This document shows, in pieces, positions 31,242 through 43,587 of a DNA stretch of 64,000 bases. The position numbers and the translations under genes were made by a program. This DNA comes from Paraspadella gotoi (lineage: Eukaryota > Chaetognatha). The stretch spans positions 5,305,656 through 5,369,655 of the forward strand of contig JBJCIZ010000239.1 in NCBI GenBank assembly GCA_051294375.1. Direction: 5' to 3'. Position 1 is the stretch's first letter; each line of letters begins with the position of its first letter. Under the pieces are notes generated by a model, which was given only the letters and a program-made list of their open reading frames with translations, ran no database searches and was not told where the DNA came from.

Positions 31242-32149
31242 CCTTTTTTCCCTTGAATTATTTCCGTCCACACCTCATTTTTTTTGGTCAAAAGAAAAAA
31301 AAAGTTTTCATCTCGTTTTTCCGGTTTTCATGTTTTTTTGTTCTTTAGCTTCGTTTCGTTTTGTTCTCTCTGTTTTATTTCTTGGTTTTGTTTCCTTTTT
31401 TTTTCTTCTTATTTTTTTAAATATTTTCTTTCGGTTTTTTCGCAGCTAAGTTTTGTGTATTTTTGTCCGCTTTCTACTTTTATAAATATGTCAGCAAACA
31501 GTCATAAATTATAAACAGTTATAAATAGGTCAACAGTTAAGTTATTTATACGTTTACTATTTACTATTTATCAATTGATTTAAACTATATCATTTTCAAT
31601 TAAATTAGATTAATTTTTTAATGTTCTTTCGATTTCTATTTTTTTAAAAACTTGAAACCTAGTCTCCCCCGATTATTTTTCAAATTTACATAATTTCAAT
31701 TCAATATACACGTATAGTTTAAATTTATACATCGTTGGAGTTGTAGACGTTGTTGTTGTTGTTATTATTTTGGTTATTGTTGTTGTTGTCTTTGTCGTTT
31801 CTGCTTCAATCGCCAAACCAGTTTGGTTCGTGATCAAGTTTCTTTTTTCGTTCAATACTTTTCTTTCATATGCAACTTCTTATCTTAATCTTTCTTCTAT
31901 TTCTTTCTTATTTACGATCCTGATCTTTTTTTTCCCAGTCCAGTTGGTTCCGCTTGTCTGGCCATTTCTCGAGTCCCTCCGTCCCTCAATACGTCCGTCC
32001 GTCCGTCCGTCCGTCCGTCCGGGTGTCAGTTTAGGTTTCCTTTCATTTCTTTCTTTGTTCTTTTTTTTTTTCTCTCTCGCTAATTCCATCTTTTTTGTTC
32101 CTTTTCATTCAACTTTTCCAAGCAAAAAAGGCCCTTCACTCTCTCTCTC
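29209..32149 (+). repeat. About 2.95-kb duplicated block D1, copy A
   Basis: It runs from CACAAGCTTTATTCCTACTT to AAGGCCCTTCACTCTCTCTC and is repeated at 32153-35145 with many single-base insertions and deletions in homopolymers. Contents: 13-bp CCGTATTTTTTA repeats (29317-29352), CT-rich segments, a gap (30602-30754), a GAC triplet tract (31066-31112), (CT)n (31181-31240) and CCGT tetranucleotides (31995-32020). No gene is seen. Confidence 0.85.
30602..30754. other. Assembly gap (153 N)
   Basis: The matching place in the second copy (about 33540-33645) holds compound (CT)n, so the gap is probably a microsatellite. Confidence 0.9.
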
Positions 32150-32152
32150 TAG

Positions 32153-33595
32153 GTTGGTTTCCGAACACAGCTTTTAGTTCCTACTTTCAAATTTCAAACC
32201 CACAGTTAAAAGTCGTTTAGATTAAATAAAATAAGTTTCCTTAATGAAGAAAATCTTTTCTGCTGGTCTGAACCCGTATTTTTACCGTAATTTTTTACCC
32301 GTATTTTTTACCAAAGCCTAAAAATTCTTTCTATTTGCACATTAAATAAATTAAATTTTTCAAACTTTTCAAAACGAGAAATAATTATTAACTATGTACT
32401 CTTAAGTTCTTAACCCACCCTAAACCATTAGCTTGTTCCCAAATATTGCCTTAATTATTAAATAAATGTATTATTTGTTGTAGAATCGTACGCACCATCC
32501 CTTAACAAGTCCAACTTCCGTTATTCAACGGTTTATCGTTTTCCTCATCTATGAAATTAAGACTCGAATAGAATGAACCCTTTTGCCATCTCAATCAACG
32601 ATTATCACTTTGCCATCTACAAACACGATCGAGTTATCTCTTTGTGCCATCTTCCCCCCGATTAACCGCGCCGTCGTCTCGTGCCATCGACCCAATTTCT
32701 GAGTCACTCAGCTTTTGTCCGTTTTGCGCGCACTAATCGTGTCGGATTGAGAAAACAGTTGCGTTCAACGCGGTTGTATGAAAATTGCTTATTTTGATAC
32801 AAAAATAATTCACATCAGTTATTTTTTTCTTCAATAATATTATTTAACATTTTATGTCAATATTTTTTGTATATTATTTATATTCGCTTTATCCAAAAAT
32901 TAAAATTAATTTATGAAATTTCTATATACTTTTCCTGCCTCTAGTTTTTTTTTGGACTAAATTATTCAAGCATCAGTCCAATAATAAAAGATAATGGGCT
33001 CTCTTAAATATAATGTCACGATGCCCGTTTTAAAAAAAGCGTAATATTCATTTTCATGACAAATTAGTTTCATCGTAATTGTTTATGATATCTCTCTCTT
33101 CATTTTATTTCTTCTCCTCTTATATTTCTTATCATTTATTTCCATAATTACCCTCCAATTTTCCCGCCCGTAAATGCAATCGTCTACTATTCCCCAGATT
33201 TTTTTTTTTTCGTTCCAAAAAGATTGGCACTTTATATCGAAAAGACGGCGATACGTCGACTTGCCAAAGACGTTTAATTTCTTCGCAAATGGCCAAGGAA
33301 AAAAACAAGAGTCCCTTTGTTTAGCCTATAATTGCTTACTCTCTCTCTACTCTCTTCTCTCTCCTCTCTCTTTCTCTCTCTCTCTCTCTCTCTTCTCATG
33401 CTTTTCTCAATCCCTCCTCCCTCTATCTTTTTATCGGCTTTATCAAACTCAAGTAATATATTTTCTTTTCATGCCGGTTTAAAAACTTCTTATAATATTG
33501 ATATTTATTATTGCTACTTGAGAACTGGTGATCGGGACTCATCTCTCTCATCTCTCTCCTCTCTCTCCTCATCTCTCTCTCTCTTCTCTCCCTCG

Positions 33596-33627
<32 letters not shown>

Positions 33628-34092
33628 GTCTCCTTGTATTTTCGCCTCGACAATCATAAAAAAAGAGTACAGGAAAGTAATCCAACCTTCAACCAAAATC
33701 TCGAGAAATAATAAATTATGAAACGCTAATTTCCCTCAATTACATTAAGTACAAAAAAAAAATAGGGCAACGATATCCAACGGTTCGGATTCCGGATCAT
33801 TTCCCGCCTTTAACTGTACTCGAAAATGAACTACAGGAAACCCGGCAAATAAAAAAAACACAGCAACCCGGATATAACATGATCGAAAAAAAATCAGGAA
33901 AAGAGACAGACGAGGAAAAAAAGGCTGGAACCTGGGAATTAATTAGAGGAGAGAAGGACGACGACGACGACGACGACGCCGACGACAACGACAACGACGC
34001 GACGACAGCAATCAGAGCAAAAAAGTTCATTGCTCATCAGTAAGATTTTAATATCGAGATAATTTTTTTTATTTCTCTCCTCTCTCTTCTCT

Positions 34093-34153
<61 letters not shown>

Positions 34154-35084
34154 CCTTTTTTCCCATTGAATTATTTCCGTTGTCCACACCTCATTTTTTT
34201 TGGTCAAAGAAAAAAAAAGTTTTCATCTCGTTTTTCCGGGTTTCATGTTTTTTTGTTCTTTAGCTTCGTTTCGTTTTGTTCCTCTCTGTTTTATGTTCTT
34301 GTTTTGTTTCCTTTTTTTTTTTCTTATTTTGTTTAAATATTTTCTTCGGTTTTTCGCGCTAAGTTTTTGTGTTATTTTTGTCCGCTTCTTACTTTTATAA
34401 ATATGTCAGCAAACAGTCAAAATTATAAAACAGTTATAAATAGGTCAAAAGCTGGTTAGTTATTTATTCGTTTTTACCTAATCTTACTATTATCAATGAT
34501 TTAAACTATATTCATTTTCAATTAAATTTAGATTAATTTTTTTTAATGTTCTTTCGATTTCTTATTTTTTTAAAAACTTGAAACCTGTCTCCCCGATTAT
34601 TTTTCAAATTTAAATAAGTTTTCAATTTCAATATATCACGTATAGTTTAAATTCTATACATCGTTGAGTTCCCTGTAGACGTTGTTGTTTGCTTATTATT
34701 TTGTTATTTGTTGTTTGTTGTCTTTGTCGTCTGCTCAATCGCAAACCAGTTTGGTTCGTGATCAAGTTTCTTTTTTTCGTTCAAACTTTTCTTTCATATG
34801 CAACTTCTTATCAATCTTTCTTCTATGTTCTTTCTATTTACGATCCCTGATCTTATTTTCCAGTCCAGTTGGTTCCGCTTGTTGGCCATTTCTCGAGTCC
34901 CTCGCGTCCCTTCAATACGTCCGATCCGTCGTCGTCCGTCCGTCCGGGTCGTCTGGTCAGTTTAGGTTTCCTTTCATTGTCTTTCTTGTTCTTTTTTTTT
35001 CTCTCTCGCTAATTCCAGTCTTGTTTTTGTTCCTTTTCATTTCAAACTTTTTCAAGCAAAAAAGGCCCTTCACTCTCTCTCTCT

Positions 35085-35145
<61 letters not shown>
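32153..35145 (+). repeat. About 3-kb duplicated block D1, copy B (indel-rich)
   Basis: The order of all blocks equals copy A. It has extra or missing bases every few tens of bases, mostly in homopolymers, the error style of uncorrected long reads. It spans the site that is a gap in copy A. Confidence 0.85.
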
Positions 35146-35147
<2 letters not shown>

Positions 35148-35279
35148 CTCGATCCCGTCCCAGACGGCTTGAATCGCCACTCCTTCGCCTATTACTTGCT
35201 TTATCTTTTCGTCTCATCCTCCCATGTTTAAGATTCTGTCTTTCTGTCTTCTTTCTTTCCCTATCTCTCTTTAATTTAT

Positions 35280-35319
35280 TTATTATTTATTGATTTATTT
35301 ATTTATTTATTTATTTATT

Positions 35320-35350
<31 letters not shown>

Positions 35351-35486
35351 GATTATTTATTATTTATTTATTTATTTATTTATTTTATTTATTTATTTTA
35401 TTTNNNNNNNNNNNNNNNNNNNNNNNNNATTTATTTATTTATTTATTTGTTTGTTTATTTATTTATTTTTTTAATTATTTAGTTTT

Positions 35487-35565
<79 letters not shown>

Positions 35566-35582
35566 TGTATTTATTTATTTAT
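35280..35582. repeat. (ATTT)n tetranucleotide tract with internal gap
   Basis: About 300 bp of ATTT repeats with a few TTGT variants, interrupted by 25 N at 35404-35428. Confidence 0.95.
35404..35428. other. Assembly gap (25 N) in (ATTT)n
   Basis: 25-N placeholder with ATTT on both sides. Confidence 0.95.
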
Positions 35583-35593
35583 CTCTTTCTTTT

Positions 35594-35628
<35 letters not shown>

Positions 35629-35735
35629 CATTCTTTCTCTCTTTCTTTATACCTTTCTTTCTTTCCCTCTTTCTTTCTCTCTTTCTTTTTAGTTTCTTTC
35701 TATCTTTCTTTCTTTCCCTTTTTCTTTCTTTCCGG
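35583..35735. repeat. (CTTT)n tetranucleotide tract
   Basis: CTTT repeats with CC and CT variants directly after the ATTT tract. Confidence 0.9.
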
Positions 35736-36334
35736 TCGAGATCCTCCCAATTTCTCCTCCTCCTTTTCGTCTTCTGCTTTTCGATCCAAAACGATTTTGG
35801 AAAATTAAAAAAAAAATTAGTTCCAATTCCTAAACCTACAGAACTTTAAAAATGTAAAACGTATTTCGAAGTCAAACCCAAGCATAGCAAATCGAAAAAA
35901 TATATGAAAAAATTTCATTATACAAAATTAAAATACTCGACAAACTTCAAAAAGAAATATCTGCTTTGCAAACATTTTTCTCAAGAAATTTGTAAAAACG
36001 CGGTTTTCTATCGAAGTTTTAATTAGATCGTTATAATTAAACTCAAATATTTCTCAACAACCTTTTCGAGTCGCCCGCCTTTGAGCCTCAACCGGTTTTT
36101 TTTTTCTTTTCCTTCCCTTTTTTTAAAAATCGTTTTAACTTTTAACAATAAAAAAAAGTAATTAAAAAAAATAGGTGAAGCGAATGACGAAATCGACTAA
36201 ACATTCGACGAACGCAGTCGTTGTCGTTGTTGTCGTTGTTGTTGTTATCCTTTTCGTCCGATTTCTTGTCTAATTGGGATCGAATTTAAGTCGCGCGGAA
36301 TCCTCGCTCGATTATTACGTCAAAAATGTTAACA

Positions 36335-36440
36335 AATAAACAATTAAACAATTAAAACAATTAAAAAAATAAATAATTAAACAATTAAACAATTAAACAA
36401 TTAAATAATTAAAAAACTAAACAATTAAACAATTAAAACT
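36335..36440. repeat. AAACAATT 8-9 bp tandem repeat
   Basis: ACAATTAAACAATTAAACAA-type units, imperfect, over about 100 bp. Confidence 0.75.
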
Positions 36441-36770
36441 TCCCACCACAATGGCTTAAACAGAAATTTAAATCAAATTTCGTTCTCTTTATTAAATCGG
36501 GAAATCAAAATTTAACAAAAAGATTTTGTAACGAAAATATTCAGATTGCAAATCATACGTAAAGAGTCCGGGAACAAGCTATACTTTATAAACAATTCAT
36601 TACATTTTTAAATTGTATTTTGTTAAAATATAACAATTCAAACATATAATATTATTATATATTTTAATAAAGAGGATTTGCCTGAACTATGGAGATATAT
36701 CGCTTCATTTCAAATAGGCAGAGATATTGAAAGCGTCAAATCACTAAACACGGATTTTCATCTTCGAATT

Positions 36771-37040
36771 CCGGACAACCAATCAAAGCTGACGGAACTA
36801 CTAATCACGGCTCCCGACAACCAATCAAAACTGGCCTTACTACTAATCAAGACTCCCGAAAACAAATCAAAACTGGCGGAACTACCAATCACGACTCCCT
36901 ACAACCAATCAAAACTGGTGGAAGTACCAATTAAGACTCCCGACAGCCAATCAAAACCGGCCTTACTACCAATCACGACTCCCGACAACCAATCAAACCT
37001 GGCGGAACTACCAATCACGACTCCCGACAGCCAATCAAAC
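36771..37040 (+). promoter_or_regulatory. CCAAT-box array on a 42-bp minisatellite
   Basis: A 42-bp tandem repeat made of two half units, each carrying CCAATCA or a one-base variant. Intact CCAAT starts are at 36779, 36821, 36885, 36905, 36927, 36947, 36969, 36989, 37011 and 37031; degenerate sites fill 36801, 36843 and 36863. Spacing alternates 22 and 20 bp, about two DNA turns, so the sites face one side of the helix. CCAATCA is the NF-Y recognition core. An open frame runs through (42 is divisible by 3, PDNQSKLAELPITT type), but most differences between copies change the amino acid, which speaks against coding. Confidence 0.5.
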
Positions 37041-37070
37041 TCGAGCGAAATTCGTCCTCGTCGTCGAAAG

Positions 37071-37171
37071 ATGAGTCTCGGTGTCTCTCTCTCGCGGAGG
37101 GAGAGAGAGACGTTGCTGGAGCTGGGGCTGTTGTGGCGATTGCTGCCCAAGAGGATCAGGCTGGGGTTCGG
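37071..37171 (+). CDS. Candidate first coding exon after the CCAAT array
   Basis: An ATG 40 bp after the last CCAAT box opens 33 codons plus 2 nt, then a consensus donor TTCGG|GTGAGTTTTGG. The predicted start MSLGVSLSRRERETLLELGL continues with LWRLLPKRIRLGF. It is Arg/Leu-rich and could be an amphipathic targeting peptide. No second exon was found. The closeness of the ATG to the array leaves little room for a 5' UTR, so it may be non-coding or wrongly framed. Confidence 0.25.
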
Positions 37172-37228
37172 GTGAGTTTTGGTTGGGGTGGAGAGTCGGG
37201 CAGGGTTGCAGTCAGGCATTGCAATATG

Positions 37229-37460
37229 TTCACCCCGCCTATAAGCATGTCACCTTTAGTTTAGACCCGGTGGCTCATTGACCATCAGGTACCAGGATCG
37301 ATCCCCAATGGTTTCTACCAAGCGGGAAGCGTGAGGACGGCCGTAAACCGCCTCTAGGGGCGTGGGAAATCCTCAAGCTCGGTTCCAAGCCCAGGACCCG
37401 TTCCATGGCAGCCGAGGAGCCACAGAAGATACTAAGCGCCTTATCCGATATCCACAGAGT
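37229..37460 (+). mobile_element. SINE-like dispersed repeat S1, copy 2
   Basis: It begins TTCACCCCGCCTATAAGCAT, has GGATCGATCCCCAATGG (B-box-like), GTGAGGACGG, GGTTCCAAGCCCAGGA, CCGTTCCATGGCAGCC, and ends CTTATCCGATATCCACAGAG. It agrees block by block with 53531-53821 and with the minus strand of 1779-1941. A 10-bp repeat follows it. Confidence 0.7.
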
Positions 37461-37467
37461 GACGGGA

Positions 37468-37545
37468 TAGCATGGCGGAGGTGTGGCATGGCGTAGCATG
37501 GCGTAGCATGGCGTAGTATGGCGTAGCATGGCGCAGGTGTGGCGT
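37468..37545 (+). repeat. ATGGCGTAGC 10-bp tandem repeat
   Basis: About six copies of a 10-bp unit (GCATGGCGTA) directly after S1 copy 2. Confidence 0.8.
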
Positions 37546-37877
37546 TTTGAAAGGAGATCAGATATAAAAATTGTTTCTCTATTGCGAAAATAAGTCTTTA
37601 TTCGAACAAAGTTTAGCCAAACATGTCGGGATTGCTCACCGATAATATTAATTAATTAATTAATTAAATTAATCGAATTAATATTAATTATAATTTTGAT
37701 CATATGTAATAAATTAATTTTATTTAAATTCAATTTGATATATTCACTATAATTTATTTTTCTTTCGAGTCTGTCCCTTAAAATTGGGGTTGTAGGACAG
37801 TTCATTACATATATGTCTTTGTCTATACACTTTTATCAAACAAACAAATATCTCCATAATTTTTATTTTTCTGTCTC

Positions 37878-37880
37878 GTT

Positions 37881-37919
<39 letters not shown>

Positions 37920-38032
37920 TTCTCTCTCTTCTCCTCTTTTTTTCTCTTGGTCTCCGCTCTCTCTCTTGCTCTCTCTCTCTCTCTCTCTCCGCGTCTCGTC
38001 CTCTCTCAGCGTCTCTCTCTCTCTCTTATCAT
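37878..38032. repeat. (CT)n compound microsatellite
   Basis: CT dinucleotides with CC and TTT interruptions. Confidence 0.85.
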
Positions 38033-38318
38033 CTCAAAATCGCCCTCTCTTTTTCCACTTCCCCGCAGTTTCCTATGAAAACTTGAATTTAAGTGGGAAA
38101 ATCTTTTTTTTTGCAACTAAAAAAATTTTCGAGAGCCTCTTATGAAACCGGGTCACTATCCCGCAATTCGCATTTGGTGAGGAAAAACATGAAAATTGAC
38201 ATCTCTCTCTACTCTCTGCTCGTCTTCCCCCTCCCTACCAATCATCCTTTCTCCTCCTCTCCTCTCGCTCTTCTCCATTCCATCTCTCTCGTCTTCTTCT
38301 TCGTCCTCCAACCTTTTT

Positions 38319-38343
38319 NNNNNNNNNNNNNNNNNNNNNNNNN
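38319..38343. other. Assembly gap (25 N)
   Basis: 25-N placeholder. Confidence 0.95.
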
Positions 38344-38399
38344 GATGGTTAAAGACTCGAAGTTTCCTTAAAATCAATCACGAGTCTTTTTTTTTTTTT

Positions 38400-39990
38400 T
38401 TTTTTTAAATGTTAGGAAAATAATTTTTTTTGTGAGGAAAAAACTTTGTCATGTGTTCATCGTGACTTTGTGTTCCTTGTGACACACTTTCATCTCTCTC
38501 TTTTTTGCATATTCATATTCACTCCTTGTGAGACTAACCAATGCTCATCCATGAACGACAAATAGATCAGCGACGGGTCCTGTCATCTCTTGCAACACTT
38601 GGGAGTTCTTCCTTCTGGCTGTGACTCTTTTGATCCCACAATCTCAGCACTAACCCGAAAAAACCACCTCTCCACTTCGCCCCGACCACCACAATACCAC
38701 CCAACAACTACTTTAACCGTTTAACCGATTTTCGTTTATCGTTTTTCGTTAAATTTTTCCCTCAGGGGAATAAAAAATAATCATTTTACGCTTTGAGCGA
38801 AAGAATCTTTTAATATACAATATATAATATACTTTATAAATTATACAATATACAATTTACACAACATTATAATCTGTACATCTATTATTAAATACAATAT
38901 TTTAAAAAGCAAGTTATTGATACTACGATTCATTACAGACTTTATTCATATTTTATATATATTCATAAATTCATTAAAACTTAGAAAATCCGCATCACTT
39001 CATCCTTTTTTATTTTGTGACGCATCGCGTGCATTTATAGAAAAAAAAATTAATCGAAGATACTTAACCAGACCTTTTTATAACTATTAAAGCAATTCGA
39101 CAAGCACTGCTGCAAAAAAAAACCACTCCTGCCACAGCACCTAAAAGAATCACGGCTGCTCTTCATAAACTCTTCTGAAAGATTGAGCCACAGCTCGTTG
39201 TCGGTTGACCCGACGTCATTGATAATTGGGTTGAAAGTCATAAATATTCTCGTTCTATTACAGACTAGGAACAGAAATGAGTCTCTTTCGGAAAACAGCG
39301 CCCATTTTTACCAATCCAACCGATTCATATTCTTTTCCCCGATTCCACTTTAATTTTTTTTCCCCCCGTCCGTTAATTAATTTTCCTTCAATTCAATTCT
39401 TTTCTCATTTCGATCTTTCGTCGGAAGCTTCGATCGATCGATGCGTCGACGCATCTTGTTAAAGATTCCTTTTTTTTATTTCGGTCGGTCGGTCAATCAG
39501 CGGTCGGTCGGGTTTTCTGTTGTTTTGATTTGTTGTGTTTTCTGTATTATATTTTTATATTCAATTTTTTTTAATCTAAGCTGTTTTTTTTTCTTTTCAT
39601 TATGTTCTTCTTTTCTGTTTTTCTCCACATTTTTTCTGTTTTGTTTGTTTTTCTTTTAAGTTTTTATCTGTTTTCTGTCCTTTTTTGTTGTCTTATCTTC
39701 TGATTCGTTTTATTTTTTTATTTTTTTTTTATAAGTTTTTTTTTCTGTCCTATTTTATTTTCTATTTCACGATTGTTTTAATTTCTGGTTTTTTTTTGTT
39801 TTGTTTTGCATTTTTCTTTTCTGTTTTTTCTTAAGATCAACTTTTTTCCCTCCTTTCGTCTCTCTCGTCCTCCCAAAAAAAGATTTTGATCATCGGAGGC
39901 GAAAAAATCGTCGCTTGAGACAAAAGAGAAAAAAAACAAAAAATGGGAATAAAAAAAAAAGAGTTTAAGATTTAATAAAAGTATTGAATT
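38400..39990. other. AT-rich intergenic DNA, no gene recognised
   Basis: AT-rich sequence, GGTCGGTCGGTC tetranucleotides near 39484, and T-runs with TTCTGTTTT words at 39540-39840. Nothing coding. Confidence 0.6.
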
Positions 39991-39993
39991 ACA

Positions 39994-39996
<3 letters not shown>

Positions 39997-40036
<40 letters not shown>
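39997..40036. repeat. (GA)n microsatellite
   Basis: Pure GA run of about 40 bp. Confidence 0.95.
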
Positions 40037-40041
<5 letters not shown>

Positions 40042-40740
40042 TAGAACTAAGATTATATAAAATACATACAATTTCCAATATATTAGAATATAAATATTGT
40101 ATATTTTCTTTAAAAAAGTAGTTTTATTCTCCCGAGTCCATCTTCAAAATATAAAATGTTTTCACTTCTCTCAAGAGACATTCTTTTTTTTTTTCGCTTT
40201 AGTTTTTTTTTATTTGTATGTCTAAAGTCTATTTATTTATGTCTATGCTTACGTTTAAAGGTTACCCTCATGCTATTTTGCATGTTGCAATGTCGCGATT
40301 GATTAAAATAAAAATCGTAATAGGGTGTAGTTATATTGTTCAGTTTTAAAAGTAGTTAAATGTCGAATTCTCGTTTGAATCTCTAAAGTAAATCATTAGT
40401 AAATATGAAGGGATAAAAATTTAAAGATTACTAAGATTGTGTAAACGAAAGACCCTTTTGACAGATTTACTCTTTTTCGAATAAAAGCTTATTTCGCAAA
40501 GAAATATTGTTTCATTGGTACTCCATCTTGTCTTTATTGTTGCTTAATTTTAGAGAGGCTTCTCATTGAAGCCATCTTGACTACCATATACGTACTATTA
40601 TTAGTTATAATTCTTCTTCCAATAAAAGTTAAACATTATAGACATTATATTGAAAAACGGTGAAATTGTCAAAAGGTTGAACAGACTGTCAACGGGGTAA
40701 ATAGGAACTAATAAATAATTGACGATAAAAAACGATTTTT

Positions 40741-40895
<155 letters not shown>

Positions 40896-41692
40896 GACGG
40901 GCAGAATCGGCGTCCCCTTTGTTTCTATTTTTAGACGCTCGTGATCGATCGAGGGGCGAAAAAGATTGCTTTTTTTCGATCGGGGTGAGAGGGAGGAAAG
41001 GAGAGGAAAGGAGAGGAAAGGAAAGGAAGGAAGAAAGAAGAGGAAAAAAGAAAAGAGAGAGGGGAGGAAGGAAAAGAGGAGAGGGATAAAAGAAAGAAGG
41101 CAGCAAAGGATGGATTGAAAGAAAACAGATGAGGAAGGAAAGAAGGGGAGGGAGGAAGAAGAAAAAAAATAGAATTGGAAGTTAAATAAAAAGAAAAGGA
41201 TAGAAAAAATAGAATACAATTAGAAAAAAAGAAAAGAAAGCAGATTAGTAAAAATGGGATACGTTTATAGAAAAGAAATACTGAAACAATTATCTCTAGG
41301 CTCAAGTTCAAAACAAAGGAGAAAGACAGGGGATAAAAAAACGAGAAATAACAGAGGAAAGAATAGAATATGGGGTAGGATATGACGGCGATGAATGTGA
41401 AAAAGCGGAACATAATGACATCCGGGTCAGATAGGATCATATTCTGACCAGAAACTGAATGTGTTCATGGAGGACTAATGGGATGTAGTATGTTTTTTCT
41501 AAAGCCGGTTTTGATAGGAAGGTAGGAAAGTGATGACAATTTAGTGGGAGAATATGATGGGAAATCGGAAAAGGAAAGAAAGATGGGAGAAAGGAAGAAA
41601 AAAGGAAGGCAGGCAGGGCGAAACTGGAGAAAGTATGGACAAAAGGAAACGTGTCTGAATGTTGATTAAAAAAAAAGGGGTTGAGCGCTAAA

Positions 41693-41752
41693 GATATATA
41701 ATAAGATATATAATAAGATGTATAATAAGATATATAATAAGATGTATAATAA
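41693..41752 (+). repeat. 14-15 bp AT-rich tandem repeat
   Basis: ATATATAATAAG / ATGTATAATAAG units, four to five copies. Confidence 0.8.
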
Positions 41753-41850
41753 GATTGACGTTAAGATTTTCTTTTTTATAAGAAATCGACATCTGTGAAG
41801 GAAAGAGAGAAAATGTCACTCTCTCTCTCGTTGTCTTTCTCTTTTAGACA

Positions 41851-41884
<34 letters not shown>

Positions 41885-42117
41885 NNNNNNNNNNNNNNNN
41901 NNNNNNNNNNNNNNNNNNNNNNNNNNNNNNNNNNNNNNNNNNNNNNNNNNNNNNNNNNNNNNNNNNNNNNNNNNNNNNNNNNNNNNNNNNNNNNNNNNNN
42001 NNNNNNNNNNNNNNNNNNNNNNNNNNNNNNNNNNNNNNNNNNNNNNNNNNNNNNNNNNNNNNNNNNNNNNNNNNNNNNNNNNNNNNNNNNNNNNNNNNNN
42101 NNNNNNNNNNNNNNNNN
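41885..42117. other. Assembly gap (233 N) between (CT)n and (GA)n
   Basis: The flanking repeats are complementary, so the unseen part includes an inversion point. Confidence 0.95.
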
Positions 42118-42153
<36 letters not shown>

Positions 42154-42469
42154 AGATAATTAGCAGTATATCAAAATATAAAACTATATTTTTGAATAGT
42201 TATCATTATTATCAATTTTAAGGGTTTGGGCTCTTCAACAAGGAAATGCATAATAAAATTTTAATAAATTAATATAATAAGCCTTAAGAGACGCAAAAAA
42301 AGGAATAATAATAATTACATATCAATTATAATAAAAATGATATTTAGATTATAAACCTCCTTTTGTGGTCAGTCAGTCAAGAGTTGGTGGCACACCGGTG
42401 ATGGTGAGAACAGAACTCGAAAGCTCAGAGTTCACGCTCGTGATGTTTTGGTTTCCGAACGACCCGTCG

Positions 42470-42505
<36 letters not shown>

Positions 42506-42740
42506 NNNNNNNNNNNNNNNNNNNNNNNNNNNNNNNNNNNNNNNNNNNNNNNNNNNNNNNNNNNNNNNNNNNNNNNNNNNNNNNNNNNNNNNNNNNNNNN
42601 NNNNNNNNNNNNNNNNNNNNNNNNNNNNNNNNNNNNNNNNNNNNNNNNNNNNNNNNNNNNNNNNNNNNNNNNNNNNNNNNNNNNNNNNNNNNNNNNNNNN
42701 NNNNNNNNNNNNNNNNNNNNNNNNNNNNNNNNNNNNNNNN
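42506..42740. other. Assembly gap (235 N) between (CT)n and (GA)n
   Basis: Same arrangement as the previous gap: CT before, GA after. Confidence 0.95.
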
Positions 42741-42776
<36 letters not shown>

Positions 42777-42844
42777 TCGATTTTGTAAAAGTTTAGAATC
42801 CTTAATTATCGTTTGCCAATTTGTTCACTTCCGTCTTTTTTAAA

Positions 42845-43480
42845 TTAAATGTTTATATTTCAAGTATAACTATCATTACTAATTCTCATAAAAATTAAAG
42901 GACGTCTGATTGGCTTTGTTCTAAAGCCTCTCAAATAAGAATCCACAAGAAAGGATTAGAACGGACGGCACGGTCGACAGTGCTGCAACCATCGTTGATT
43001 TGAAAAAAATAACACTTTATTTGAAAAAGTAAATCTATCGAAAAGGTCTTTAGTTAACTTAAACAATTTGTTTAGTATTCTTTAATTTCTTATTCTTCCT
43101 ATTAACTAAGTACTTAGAGACTCAAACAAAATTTGTAAGTGCGCTAGTTTAAAACTAAACAATATAACTACGGCCTATTGTGATTTTATTTTTATTCGAT
43201 GGTGCTACTGCAAGATGCAAATGAGAATAAGGGTAATCATTAGACATTAACAAAGACATAGTCATGTTAAGCTTGCAAGGAACGGACGACGTTGCAAACG
43301 CATGTTTCTATGGGCGTGAAGAGAAAAAATATATTCACTGCTGCGATTCACAAACATAACATTGCAATTAATGAGTCAACTCTCGACTTTTGCAAAACAG
43401 TTTTTTTTTTTTTGTTGTTGTTTAACTATGCCCGTACATAGTTTTGTCGTTAAGATTTTTTAACGTCGCCAATAAATCAT
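42845..43480. other. AT-rich intergenic DNA, no gene recognised
   Basis: Complex AT-rich sequence with short open frames only. Confidence 0.55.
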
Positions 43481-43555
43481 CTTTTTCTTCCGCCTCTCTT
43501 GTAGAAGCAGAGAGAGAGAGAGAGAGAGAGAGTGAGAGAGAGAGAGAGGAGAGAG

Positions 43556-43587
<32 letters not shown>

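Larger units (their letters stand above)
41763..42810. mobile_element. Putative foldback element with (CT)n/(GA)n arms
   Basis: The left end AAGATTTTCTTTTTTATAAG and AAATCGACAT (41763-41794) is matched in inverted orientation by the right end (42772-42810). Inside, each of two gaps has CT on its left and GA on its right, so each missing piece must contain a strand switch. The spacer 42152-42470 is complex. This geometry recalls foldback elements with simple-repeat arms, but the gaps prevent proof. Confidence 0.4.

Noticed and set aside
36678-37070. Protein with 14-residue PDNQSKL-type repeats
   Set aside because: A 42-bp repeat stays open in any stop-free frame, and most copy differences are non-synonymous, while the CCAATCA words are what is kept. 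The non-coding reading is preferred, though coding is not excluded.
37813-38145. Membrane-protein-like frame rich in Leu and Ser
   Set aside because: Product of compound (CT)n.
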